From: Pyxidicoccus parkwaysis
GTDB taxonomy: Bacteria > Myxococcota > Myxococcia > Myxococcales > Myxococcaceae
Length of the DNA: 64,000 nucleotides
Direction: 5' to 3'
NCBI RefSeq assembly: GCF_017301735.1
Contig: NZ_CP071090.1
Span: forward strand, 8,050,001-8,114,000
The notes beneath the pieces were generated by a model. That model saw nothing but the letters and a program-made list of their open reading frames with translations. It was not told the origin of the DNA and made no database searches. Both the position numbers and the translations under genes were made by a program. This document shows positions 1 to 9,473 of the stretch, piece by piece (the first letter of the stretch is position 1; the number at the start of each line of letters is the position of its first letter).

Positions 1-1047
<1,047 letters not shown>

Positions 1048-1079
1048 TGCCATCTCCCGCGAGCGCCAGCCCCGCACGC

Positions 1080-3842
1080 CTAGCCCAGCAGCTCCAGCAC
1101 GCCCGCCTTGTCCGGCCCCGCATCGAGCACGTCCTGTGGCGTGCACACCGGACAGCCATGCGCGCATCCGCACCCGGCCAGCAGCGCGCGCACCCACTTG
1201 AAGGTGTCATCGATGAGCGACAGGTCCATCGCCTCCGCCACGCCCATGCCCTGGAGGTGGCGGTCCACCACCGCGACGCCCGCGGGCGCCCCGGCGTACA
1301 GCCCCGGCTGCACGGGGACGACCTCGATGTCCTCGTCCCCTGCGAGCAGGTGCGCCAGCAGCACGCCATCCGCCGAGCGCGCCAGGTGGAAGAGCGCGGC
1401 CGGCGTGCCTCCCGAGGGAAAGAGGAGCGCCCGCACGCGCGTGCGGTAGCGGCACGTGACTTCGCCCATGTCCACGCGGCCCGGCCGGCCCACCTGCATG
1501 AAGCCGGTGACGCGCTCCACCACCGTCGCCTCCACCGTCGTCACCTGGTACGACGCCCGCCCGACGTGCACCGTCTGCGGAGACTCGACGACGCTGGCCG
1601 ACTCCACGCGAATCTGGAGCTGGGGCCGCGTGAGGGGCCGGTCATGCGGCACCGGATGGACGCGAATCTCCCCGCGCTTGGTGTCGTAGGCATTCAGCGG
1701 GACTTCGTAGCGCGCGTCACCCACCGCGAAGACCCGGCCCGGATAGAAGCGGGTGTCCACCAGCAGCTTGTCCACCTCGAGGAGCGGCTGGCCGCCCTGC
1801 CCGTCGATGATGTGCACCACCTGCTCGCTCACGGTGCGGCGCAGCGGACCGCCATGGCCGGCCGCCGAGGGCAGCGCGGGAATGACGGGGCTGCGCACCA
1901 CCTCGTCCTGTCCCGTCGCCCGGCGCACCGCGTGGCGCTCGGCGCGGAAGTCCTGCCCCAGAGCCGCGTCCACTCGCGAGCGGCCGAAGACGGCGGCCAG
2001 GGCCGCGTAGTCCTGCGTGCCCTCGCGCAGCGCCGCCTTCAGGTGCGCGGTGGCGAGCGCGCCGTTGTGGCGCCCCACCAGCGGACGTGGCGGCGGCAGC
2101 ATGCCGTTGCGCGCCAGTCCCTCCAGGTTGCTGTCGCGCAGCAGGAAGCGCACCAGCGGAGTGTCCGGCAGGGACCACAGCGCATCGTGCGCGCCCCCGG
2201 CCGGCAGCGGAGCCAGGTGCGGCAGCGCGCGATACGCAGCCACCAGCCAGGCCTCGCCCAGGTCCGCCACGGACGCGGCGCCGGAGAGCGAGACGTCGCG
2301 CGTGAAGCGCACGTCGCGGCCCCAGAACTCGGCCGCGCTCCGGTCGAACGCGCCGCCCGGGTCTCCCACGGAGGCCGGCAGGCCCGCCGCCGTCACCGGC
2401 TCCAGCGCCCGGCGCACCCAGGGCGTCCCCGGCGCGTCGCGGAAGCCGGGAGCCACGCGCCACGCCCGCACCGGCGCGGCAGCTCGCGGCGCGTAGGGCA
2501 CCTCGCGCACCGGGAAGCCGGGGAACATGCCCTCCACCAGCGAGCGCGTGCCGACACCTCCCACGCCCGTGGCCAGCACGCCCCACCGCGCGCCCGCGCT
2601 GGAGAGCGCCAGCCCGAGCCGGCGCAGCGTGAACATGCGGTGCGTGGTGGCCAGCGGCGTGCCACGGTCCACCTGGGACAGCAGCACCAGCCCCACCGAG
2701 CGCGCCCACAGCCGGCCACAGCCATCGCTCGCTCCGCCCAGCGCGGCGATGCCCTCCGAGGACAGCCCCTCCACGTCGAGGAAGACGGCCGCGGGCATGC
2801 GGTGCCCCACCAGCGCGTCGCGCAGCTCGCCCGCCCCCGCCACCAGCGCCCCCGGCGGCCACCGCCCCAGGCGCGCGAAGGCCTCCTCCACCGCGTCGCG
2901 CAGCGCTTCCGGCGCGTCCGCCACCACGAGGCACGTCAGTCCCTCGCGCTGGAGCGCTCGCACCAGGCACGCGGCGAGGAAGTGGCGCTCCGTCGGGTCC
3001 GGCAAATCTCCCACCAGCCAGCCCTGGCGCGGCTCGCTCCAGGCGGCGCTCACGTCCTCCAGCGCGCGAGGCGCGGGCCCCGAGCCACCCGCCACCTGCC
3101 AGGCTCGCGACGCGCCATCCACGGCGCCGCCCGACGCGACGACGCCCGGCGTGGCCAGCAGCGGACGCGCCCGGCCCTCCACCGCGCCGGCGCGCTGCCA
3201 GAGCGCGGCCACCTCCACGGGAGTCACGGGCTTCGCGGCCACCGCCGTGGAAATCACCACCGGCGCGGCACGCTCCGAGCGCGTCCACACCGCCAGCGCC
3301 ACGCACACCATGGGCAGCACCGACGCGAGGTCCAGCAACACGCGGCCCGGCCGGTCCTGCAGATAGGGCCCATGCAGCGCCACCAGGGACAGCACCGGCA
3401 CGCCCACCAGCGCCACCGCCAGCGGCGAGGCCAGCGGCACGCGGAAGGGCTCGCCCCGCCGGTTGCGCTCGCGCAGCGCGAGGATGGGCGCGGCGACGAG
3501 GAACAGCACGGCGTGCGCCAGCGCCAGCATCAGAACGGCGTCCAGCGGGTACCACGTCCTCGAGGTGTGGCCGGTGAGCGCTTTGTCCAGCGCGTGGAGC
3601 CAGCCGAGCGGGCCATCCTGCATGGCACCGCTCGCCGCCTCCAGCAGGCGCGCGAGGACGACAGCGGCCAGGGTGACGCCCACCGTCCGCCCCACCGGGA
3701 GCGCGGCCCGACGCCAGCGCGTTTCGGACTCACCGCCCACCAGCAGCGCGGACAGCACCCACGCCAGCACGGGCGTGACCAGGACGAGCGCCCACAGCAC
3801 CACGATGAGGGGCAGCGGCAGCAGCGCGGGTTGCAAGCTCAT
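1080..3842 (-). CDS. Multi-pass membrane protein with YprA/MrfA-helicase-like C-terminal cysteine module
   Basis: 920 residues from ATG 3842, which overlaps the upstream stop as ATGA; an upstream in-frame start at 3893 is less likely. The first ~190 residues contain about five hydrophobic segments (near 8-34, 52-70, 100-126, 135-160, 165-188). The middle is cytosolic with no intact Walker motif. The C-terminal ~270 residues resemble the tail of YprA/MrfA-type DEAD-box helicases (DUF1998/MZB region): a strand-rich part with Tyr-Glu-Val and Val-Val-Glu-Arg-Val-Thr-Gly-Phe elements, then a cysteine cluster GCGCAHGCPVC (Cys 891, 893, 897, 900) that probably binds zinc. I infer a membrane-anchored protein that kept the accessory module but lost helicase activity. 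Its role in the tubulin-like operon is unknown; gene reality is strongly supported by operon packing. Confidence 0.85.
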   Translation of the reverse strand: MSLQPALLPLPLIVVLWALVLVTPVLAWVLSALLVGGESETRWRRAALPVGRTVGVTLAAVVLARLLEAASGAMQDGPLGWLHALDKALTGHTSRTWYPLDAVLMLALAHAVLFLVAAPILALRERNRRGEPFRVPLASPLAVALVGVPVLSLVALHGPYLQDRPGRVLLDLASVLPMVCVALAVWTRSERAAPVVISTAVAAKPVTPVEVAALWQRAGAVEGRARPLLATPGVVASGGAVDGASRAWQVAGGSGPAPRALEDVSAAWSEPRQGWLVGDLPDPTERHFLAACLVRALQREGLTCLVVADAPEALRDAVEEAFARLGRWPPGALVAGAGELRDALVGHRMPAAVFLDVEGLSSEGIAALGGASDGCGRLWARSVGLVLLSQVDRGTPLATTHRMFTLRRLGLALSSAGARWGVLATGVGGVGTRSLVEGMFPGFPVREVPYAPRAAAPVRAWRVAPGFRDAPGTPWVRRALEPVTAAGLPASVGDPGGAFDRSAAEFWGRDVRFTRDVSLSGAASVADLGEAWLVAAYRALPHLAPLPAGGAHDALWSLPDTPLVRFLLRDSNLEGLARNGMLPPPRPLVGRHNGALATAHLKAALREGTQDYAALAAVFGRSRVDAALGQDFRAERHAVRRATGQDEVVRSPVIPALPSAAGHGGPLRRTVSEQVVHIIDGQGGQPLLEVDKLLVDTRFYPGRVFAVGDARYEVPLNAYDTKRGEIRVHPVPHDRPLTRPQLQIRVESASVVESPQTVHVGRASYQVTTVEATVVERVTGFMQVGRPGRVDMGEVTCRYRTRVRALLFPSGGTPAALFHLARSADGVLLAHLLAGDEDIEVVPVQPGLYAGAPAGVAVVDRHLQGMGVAEAMDLSLIDDTFKWVRALLAGCGCAHGCPVCTPQDVLDAGPDKAGVLELLG

Positions 3843-6220
3843 GACAGCCCCCGGGCGCCGCGCGCCACGTCCTCCACCGTGAGTCCCTCCCACGTCCGCA
3901 CGAAGACGACGCGGGCCGCCGGCCGGGGCGACCAGAGCACCGGCAGCCGGAAAGGCATGTCGCGCAGCGCGTCCTGCATCACCTCACGGCCCGCCGCCGG
4001 CGCCAGCACGAAGCCCTCTCCCGGGCGTGTGCCCGCCACCGGGTCTCCCTGCGCGTCCATCGGCTGGCACGGCGCCGCGAGCACCGCGCCCACGCGCTCC
4101 CCGAAGTCCGCCAGCGAGTCCCGCATCGCCAGCGCGGCCTCGGAGTCCTCGAAGAGGCTGCGCCGGGCGAGCGGCGCCACCTGACGCCGGGCCAGCTCGC
4201 CGATGCGCGCGTCGTCACCGCACGGTGCGCCCTCGAAGAGGCCGCCCGTCGGCCACGTCCCCTCCAGCAACCGGTCCGCCCAGACGCGCTCCTCCGCCAC
4301 CTCGCGGCACGCGGCCACCTGCCGCGCCAGCTCCGGCGACGGAAGCAACGGGACGTGCAGCAGCCCACCAGCCCCGAGCAGCGGTCCCAGGTCGTCCTGC
4401 CGCGCCTCGGCGGCCGGAGTGAGTCCCAGCGTGCCCATCCTCTGGCGCGCCCTGTCCCGAGCCTCCCGCACCGTCCGACGCGCCAGCCACAACCGCTCCG
4501 CCGCGCCCTCCACCGCGAGCAGGGCCCCTCGCAGGCCGCGCAGTCGGCGGACCCTCAAGTGCGACTCCGCCTGCCGTCCCACCTCGCTCCCCTCGCGCTG
4601 GTGCGCGGCAGCGGCCAGGGCCTCACGCCGGGCCTCCAATTCGCGCCGCACCCGCCGCCGCGCCGGATAGCCGGCCAGCACCAGGCCTCCCAGTCCCGCC
4701 ACGAGCGCCAGCGCCACCGCGCCGAGCCACGGCCCCACCTCCGTCCAGTCCACCGCCGCACCCGGCGTGGGCGCCGCAGCAGCCGCGACCTGCAGCCTCG
4801 ACGGTCCCCCGCCACTCGCGGAGGCGACCGTCGGCGAGGAGAAGGCCAGGCCCGTGGCGGCGGCAGCCAGCAGCACCGCGACGAAGAGCGCCACCGCTGT
4901 CGCCAGCGCCTGCCTCCGCACGGGCAGCGCCTTCAAGGCCTGCTCCAGCGCCTCCGTGGCGGACGGAGCCGCCGCGCTCCCAGGGGAAACGGCCGTTGCC
5001 TCCGCGCCGGTGTTCGCTGCTGCCTCGCGCGCCTGGGCGTCCTTGAGCCGGGCGGCAAGCCCCTCCAGTCCCGCCTCGACGTGGCGCAGCCGCACCAGCC
5101 CCGACGTGGGGCCCAACTCCTGGTCGAAGGCGCCTCTCAGCCCGTGCTCCACCGTGGCGGCGACCTCGTACTCGGCCGCGTCCAGCGCGCGCATCAGCCC
5201 CTCGCGGCGCACGTCTCCCGCGCGCGTGGCGGGCCGCGCCGCGTCTCCCGCCTCGAAGAGCAGCGGGTAGCGGGCACGCAGCGTGTCGGCCGAGTCGAAG
5301 GGCCCTACCCGCACATCCATGGCCGGCAATTCGCGAGGCACGTTCGCCAGCGAGGCCGCCTCGCGCCTGCACCGCTGTGCGGGCTCTCCATCCACCAGCG
5401 GCGCCAGCCACTTCTCCGGTTGCAACGCCGCCACCGTCCCCTCGGCGAGCACCGCATCCACCCGGGGCGGCTCCAGCCTCGCCACCAGCGAACCCAGCCC
5501 GTCATACGCCGCGCGCGCCTCCGCGTACTCGCGCACGCGCGCCTCCGGCACCTCCGCCGAGGCCACCGAGACGAAGCCCAGCCGCCCTTCCCCCTGCGCC
5601 GGGTGGGCCATGCGCTGGGCAATGCCCTCCTCGGTGCGCAGCCCGGAGCCCACCAGGGCCACGCCGAAGGCGGCACAGGTGGCCACCAACTCCTGCGACG
5701 TCAGCGTGCCCGCCGTCGTCTGCTGGGCCACCAGCCAGATGCGCGACAGCAGCGGGTACGCGGGCCGGCCCCGAGCCCAGGCCTCCACCTCCGCCAGCCG
5801 GGACAGCGCCACCGCCGCGCGTGGATGCGACAGCGCGGGCACCTGCACCACGAGGTGCATCGCCGCGGCCCGCTGCTCCGGCGGCCGGTCCGGCGGGAAG
5901 ATGGAGCCGTAGCCCTCCGCCACCAGCCTCGCCGCGTCCTCACACGCCGTGAGCAGGTCCGTCTCGCCCACCTGGAGCGCCGCCGCGAAGACAATCACGT
6001 CCAGGCGCGGGTCTCTCCGCTCGCCGCCGCCCCGCCCGGCGCGCAGCAGGTCCTCCAGCAACGGGTGGAGCCCCGCCGCCACCGCCGAGCCCGCCTCGCA
6101 CTTGAGCGGGGCCAGCAGCGGAGCGTCCGCGTCCAGCGACAACAGCGCCCGGTCCACCACCTCGTGACCGAACCGCCCCAGTCCCACCAGCACGGTGGGG
6201 TAAGCCACGGCGCCGCTCAA
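3839..6220 (-). CDS. Membrane protein with degenerate tubulin-like or Rossmann-like N-terminus
   Basis: 793 residues from TTG 6220, one base after the stop of the tubulin-like gene; GTG four codons on is an alternative. The N-terminus PTVLVGLGRFGHEVVDRAL parallels PTLFVGLGGNGGKIVQLL of the upstream tubulin-like protein, so the first ~300 residues may be a divergent copy of that fold. The second-glycine-rich GTPase loop (GGTGSG) is absent, so GTP hydrolysis is doubtful. Two transmembrane segments lie near 438-461 and 497-519, separated by a ~35-residue Ala/Pro-rich loop, followed by a ~270-residue cytosolic region rich in Arg/Glu helices. A membrane tether or adaptor for the tubulin-like partner is a reasonable inference. 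A plain nucleotide-binding Rossmann domain is the alternative. Its stop overlaps the next gene by four bases. Confidence 0.85.
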   Translation of the reverse strand: MSGAVAYPTVLVGLGRFGHEVVDRALLSLDADAPLLAPLKCEAGSAVAAGLHPLLEDLLRAGRGGGERRDPRLDVIVFAAALQVGETDLLTACEDAARLVAEGYGSIFPPDRPPEQRAAAMHLVVQVPALSHPRAAVALSRLAEVEAWARGRPAYPLLSRIWLVAQQTTAGTLTSQELVATCAAFGVALVGSGLRTEEGIAQRMAHPAQGEGRLGFVSVASAEVPEARVREYAEARAAYDGLGSLVARLEPPRVDAVLAEGTVAALQPEKWLAPLVDGEPAQRCRREAASLANVPRELPAMDVRVGPFDSADTLRARYPLLFEAGDAARPATRAGDVRREGLMRALDAAEYEVAATVEHGLRGAFDQELGPTSGLVRLRHVEAGLEGLAARLKDAQAREAAANTGAEATAVSPGSAAAPSATEALEQALKALPVRRQALATAVALFVAVLLAAAATGLAFSSPTVASASGGGPSRLQVAAAAAPTPGAAVDWTEVGPWLGAVALALVAGLGGLVLAGYPARRRVRRELEARREALAAAAHQREGSEVGRQAESHLRVRRLRGLRGALLAVEGAAERLWLARRTVREARDRARQRMGTLGLTPAAEARQDDLGPLLGAGGLLHVPLLPSPELARQVAACREVAEERVWADRLLEGTWPTGGLFEGAPCGDDARIGELARRQVAPLARRSLFEDSEAALAMRDSLADFGERVGAVLAAPCQPMDAQGDPVAGTRPGEGFVLAPAAGREVMQDALRDMPFRLPVLWSPRPAARVVFVRTWEGLTVEDVARGARGLS

Positions 6221-6221
6221 T

Positions 6222-9200
6222 TCACGCCCTCAGCTCGGCCAGGAGCGACTCGACCACCGCGCGCTCCTCCTGGAGGAAGCGCTTCTCCGCGTCGCGTCCC
6301 TCCGCCACCGCCCGCGCGTACGTCTCGGTGAGCTTCCGCTGGTGCGCCTGCGCCTCCTCCAGCAGCCGCGTGCGCTCGGAGCGCTCCACCGTCCGGTGCC
6401 GCCACGCGTCCTGCGAGCTCGACTCCAGGTCGCTCCGCAGCGTCGGGTCCATCGCCTCGAAGGCCTCGAAGGCCTGGGCTCGCTCCGGCGCCAGCTTGTT
6501 GCGCGTGCCCGCGAAGGTCCAGTGGTAGCCCTGCTCGTCGCGGACGATGTTGCCGAACAGCATGCACAGCGTGAAGGCGCGCAGCCGCGAGTCCCGGGAC
6601 TGGCGAGCGGCCTGCGCGGCGCGCTCGGCGGTGCGGCGCTCCTCGGCGCGCTTGATTTCCACCGGGTCCAGGTCCGGCAGGCCCGGGTCGCCCTCCCACG
6701 CCGCCTCGATGTGCAGCGGGTACGTGCGGTTCGTGTCCGCCTTCACCTTCTTGTAGGCGGAGTACAGCTCCGTCTGGATGTTGCGGAACCAGTAGAGCGG
6801 CACGCCCAGCAGCGCGCGGTACAGCACCAGCGAGTCCTGCTCCTCCCAACCCGCCACGCGCTGCGTCCCCGCCACCGAGCCGCGCAGCAGGTTCCACAGC
6901 GCGCCCTCCTCGTCACTGGCGTAGCGCTCGTGCAGGCCCGCGTAGAAGACGTCCGCCGGAACCACCGTGGGGTCGTCCCGCCGCGTGGCGTCCACGTGGG
7001 CCAGCAGCACGCACTCCTCCGCCAGCCGCTTGAAGCGGTCCTCGATGCCCGTGCGCACGTCGCGCGCCGGCACCGCGCGCAATTCCTCGTCCAGCTTGCC
7101 CGTGCGCTTGAGCGCCTCCAGGTCCTTGCCCGCGCGGTGCAGGGCCACATAGCGCTGCTCGAGCTCCAGCGCGCTCGCCAGGTCCAGGCCCATGTCCTTC
7201 AGCACGCGGCCGTACACCTCCGTGGCCTGGGCCTCCAGTCGCTCCCGCACCTTCTGGACGATTTCCCCCGCGTCCCGCGCGCGCAGCCGGCCATCCGAGT
7301 CGCGCGCCGGACTGAACGCCTCCGTCACCGCGTCGAAGATGTCCGAGGCGCGGAAGTTGGAGTCGCTGTCCAGCTTGTGCAGGTACAGCTCGCGCCACAG
7401 CCGCTCGCGGCGACGGTCGTCTCGCAGCACCTCCGCGTCCAGGTAGAACTGCGCCACGTCCGAGCCCGTGTCCACCGCGGCCGGGTCCTTGCGGAAGCGC
7501 TCCGCCTGGGCCTCGGCGTCACGAGCGCGCTCGTCCGCCACCTGCGCCACCTTGCGGAAGGACTCCAGCCGCGCCTCCGCGTCCTTGCGCAGCTCGCTCT
7601 CGAAGGCGCGCCAGAACGTCCGCTTGATTTCGTCGCGGAAGTCGTTGGACCACTGCTCCACGCGCGACACCGCGCGCAGCTTGGCCGCGCTGAAGGCCTT
7701 GTTGTCGCGGTCCGTCAGGCTCTTGAGCAGGCCCGGCTGCGCGTTGCGCGCCATCTCCGCGTCCAGCCGCGAAATCTCCTGCCGCACCTCCGGGCTGTCC
7801 AAATCCGGCGGAGCCACGTCCGACTTGAGGTACGCGCCGTCCTCCGGGTCCTGGAACGGAACGAGGAAGGGCTGCTCCAGCAGGCGGATGAGGAACAGCC
7901 GCTGGGCGATGGGGTTGACCTCGTTGTCCTTGAAGAACGTCTCGAAGAAGCGCCCGATGCGCACCTCGCCGCGCTGTGCCTCCAGGTACTCGCCCACCAC
8001 GCGGGCGCGTGACTCGTCCTTCGAGCGGCGCAGCACGGCGATGGGCCGGCTCAGCGACGGGTTGCCCGGGTTGATGGACTGCTTCTCCACGTCCGGGATG
8101 TCGATTCTCTCGTCCAGCCGGCCGAACACCTCCTCCAGCCGCGCGCGGAACGCATCCGCCATGGGCCTGCCGCCCTTGCCGAGCTGCGCCTGGATGCCGA
8201 AGAACTGGCCCTTCTCGTCGCGGCGCTCCTCCTCGCCCGCGCGGAACGCGACGTAGCCCTTGAACTTCTCGTCGATGCGCCGGTTCTTCTCCAGCACGTC
8301 CAGCCGTTGGAAGGCCGGGTCGCCGTAGGGCACCTGGAAGTCCGGATGGTCCGCGCCGAAGCAGAGGAACTGCCGGAAGGCGCTCGCCACGTAGCGCAGG
8401 CCCGCGTAGCGGAGGATGTCGCGCCGGGGGAGCTGGAGCAGCGCCGTGCCGAAGGCGCCGTAGTGGACGGAGAAGTGGCCCAGGGCCAGCTTCTTCTGGT
8501 GCTTCTCGTAGTTGTCGTACTCGCCGGCCTGCGCGCCCAGCAGCGGCGAGAAGAGCTGCACGTAGCAGGCGTCCGCCACCGCGTGCTCGTACTTCTCGAT
8601 GGAAATCTGGTCCGGCCGGTCGATGAGGTACGTCAGCGCGAAGGGGCGCTCACCGACGAACTGGCGGCTCGTGTCGCGCGTGCCCGGGTCGTAGTGGAAC
8701 TCCAGCGAGTCCGTGCCGCCCGCGTAGTCGAGCTGGCGGTTGAGGAACTCCAGCTCCTTCAGCGCGGCATAGCCATTGGCCATGATGTCCGCCTGGAGCT
8801 GGGGCCGCACCTTCTCGCGGAAGGCGGTGGGCAGCGTCAGCATGGAGACGATTTGCGGCCGTCCCCAGCCCGCGTCCTGCACCATCTGCCGCAAGAGGTA
8901 GGCCATGGGCAGGAAGCCACCGGAGCCGGTGCCTCCCGCCACGGAGCCGTACAGCATCACCCGGACGACCTTGTTCTCGTTGTCACGCCACGGATTCTCG
9001 CGGCGCGTGGACTCGTCGAGCAGGCGCTGGAGCGTGCGGCGGATGCCGCGCCGGTCCTCTTCCAGGTTGTAGTAGAGCCGCAGCCGGCTCTCCATGCGGA
9101 TCTGCCCCGCGCCCGCGCCCTGGGCGGCGCGGAAGCCGTAGCTGGCGGGCACCCACTGCGTGACGAGCGGGTCTTCCGGCAGCTCGCGCTGGCCGCGCTT

Positions 9201-9473
9201 GCGCTCGATGTACGCGCGCTGGTCGAACGCGGAGATGAGGAAGCGGTTCTCGGGCGGGACGTCCCGGAGCTTGTCCAGGTCGTCCTTGTTCGTGTCGATG
9301 ACCACGAAGTGCGTCATCGACTGGATGCGCTCCCAGTTCGGATGGCGCCGCAGCCGCTGCGCCAGGAGCTGGACGATCTTCCCGCCGTTGCCGCCCAGGC
9401 CCACGAACAGGGTCGGGTTGAACTTCTCCGTAGCCAACAGCCCCAAGGCGTCGTCCCCCTTGTTCAGCTCCAC
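6222..9473 (-). CDS. Tubulin/FtsZ-like protein, large bacterial type
   Basis: 1083 residues, GTG start at 9473 overlapping the preceding gene by ten bases. The N-terminal ~400 residues carry the tubulin-superfamily signatures: a first glycine-rich loop GLGGNGG (25-31) followed by an amphipathic helix, an Asp/Asn pair after the second strand (VVIDTNKDDLD), and the nucleotide loop VAGGTGSGGF (178-187), equivalent to GGGTGTG of FtsZ and tubulin. It matches the large tubulin-like family (Pfam Tubulin_2) rather than FtsZ, which is about 400 residues. The remaining ~650 residues are charged and helical with coiled-coil character (Arg/Glu/Ala-rich near 600-680). No membrane segment. Predicted to bind GTP and possibly polymerise. 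Related FtsZ-like families linked to vWA proteins have been proposed to act in membrane remodelling. It is the centre of this operon. Confidence 0.9.
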   Translation of the reverse strand: MELNKGDDALGLLATEKFNPTLFVGLGGNGGKIVQLLAQRLRRHPNWERIQSMTHFVVIDTNKDDLDKLRDVPPENRFLISAFDQRAYIERKRGQRELPEDPLVTQWVPASYGFRAAQGAGAGQIRMESRLRLYYNLEEDRRGIRRTLQRLLDESTRRENPWRDNENKVVRVMLYGSVAGGTGSGGFLPMAYLLRQMVQDAGWGRPQIVSMLTLPTAFREKVRPQLQADIMANGYAALKELEFLNRQLDYAGGTDSLEFHYDPGTRDTSRQFVGERPFALTYLIDRPDQISIEKYEHAVADACYVQLFSPLLGAQAGEYDNYEKHQKKLALGHFSVHYGAFGTALLQLPRRDILRYAGLRYVASAFRQFLCFGADHPDFQVPYGDPAFQRLDVLEKNRRIDEKFKGYVAFRAGEEERRDEKGQFFGIQAQLGKGGRPMADAFRARLEEVFGRLDERIDIPDVEKQSINPGNPSLSRPIAVLRRSKDESRARVVGEYLEAQRGEVRIGRFFETFFKDNEVNPIAQRLFLIRLLEQPFLVPFQDPEDGAYLKSDVAPPDLDSPEVRQEISRLDAEMARNAQPGLLKSLTDRDNKAFSAAKLRAVSRVEQWSNDFRDEIKRTFWRAFESELRKDAEARLESFRKVAQVADERARDAEAQAERFRKDPAAVDTGSDVAQFYLDAEVLRDDRRRERLWRELYLHKLDSDSNFRASDIFDAVTEAFSPARDSDGRLRARDAGEIVQKVRERLEAQATEVYGRVLKDMGLDLASALELEQRYVALHRAGKDLEALKRTGKLDEELRAVPARDVRTGIEDRFKRLAEECVLLAHVDATRRDDPTVVPADVFYAGLHERYASDEEGALWNLLRGSVAGTQRVAGWEEQDSLVLYRALLGVPLYWFRNIQTELYSAYKKVKADTNRTYPLHIEAAWEGDPGLPDLDPVEIKRAEERRTAERAAQAARQSRDSRLRAFTLCMLFGNIVRDEQGYHWTFAGTRNKLAPERAQAFEAFEAMDPTLRSDLESSSQDAWRHRTVERSERTRLLEEAQAHQRKLTETYARAVAEGRDAEKRFLQEERAVVESLLAELRA

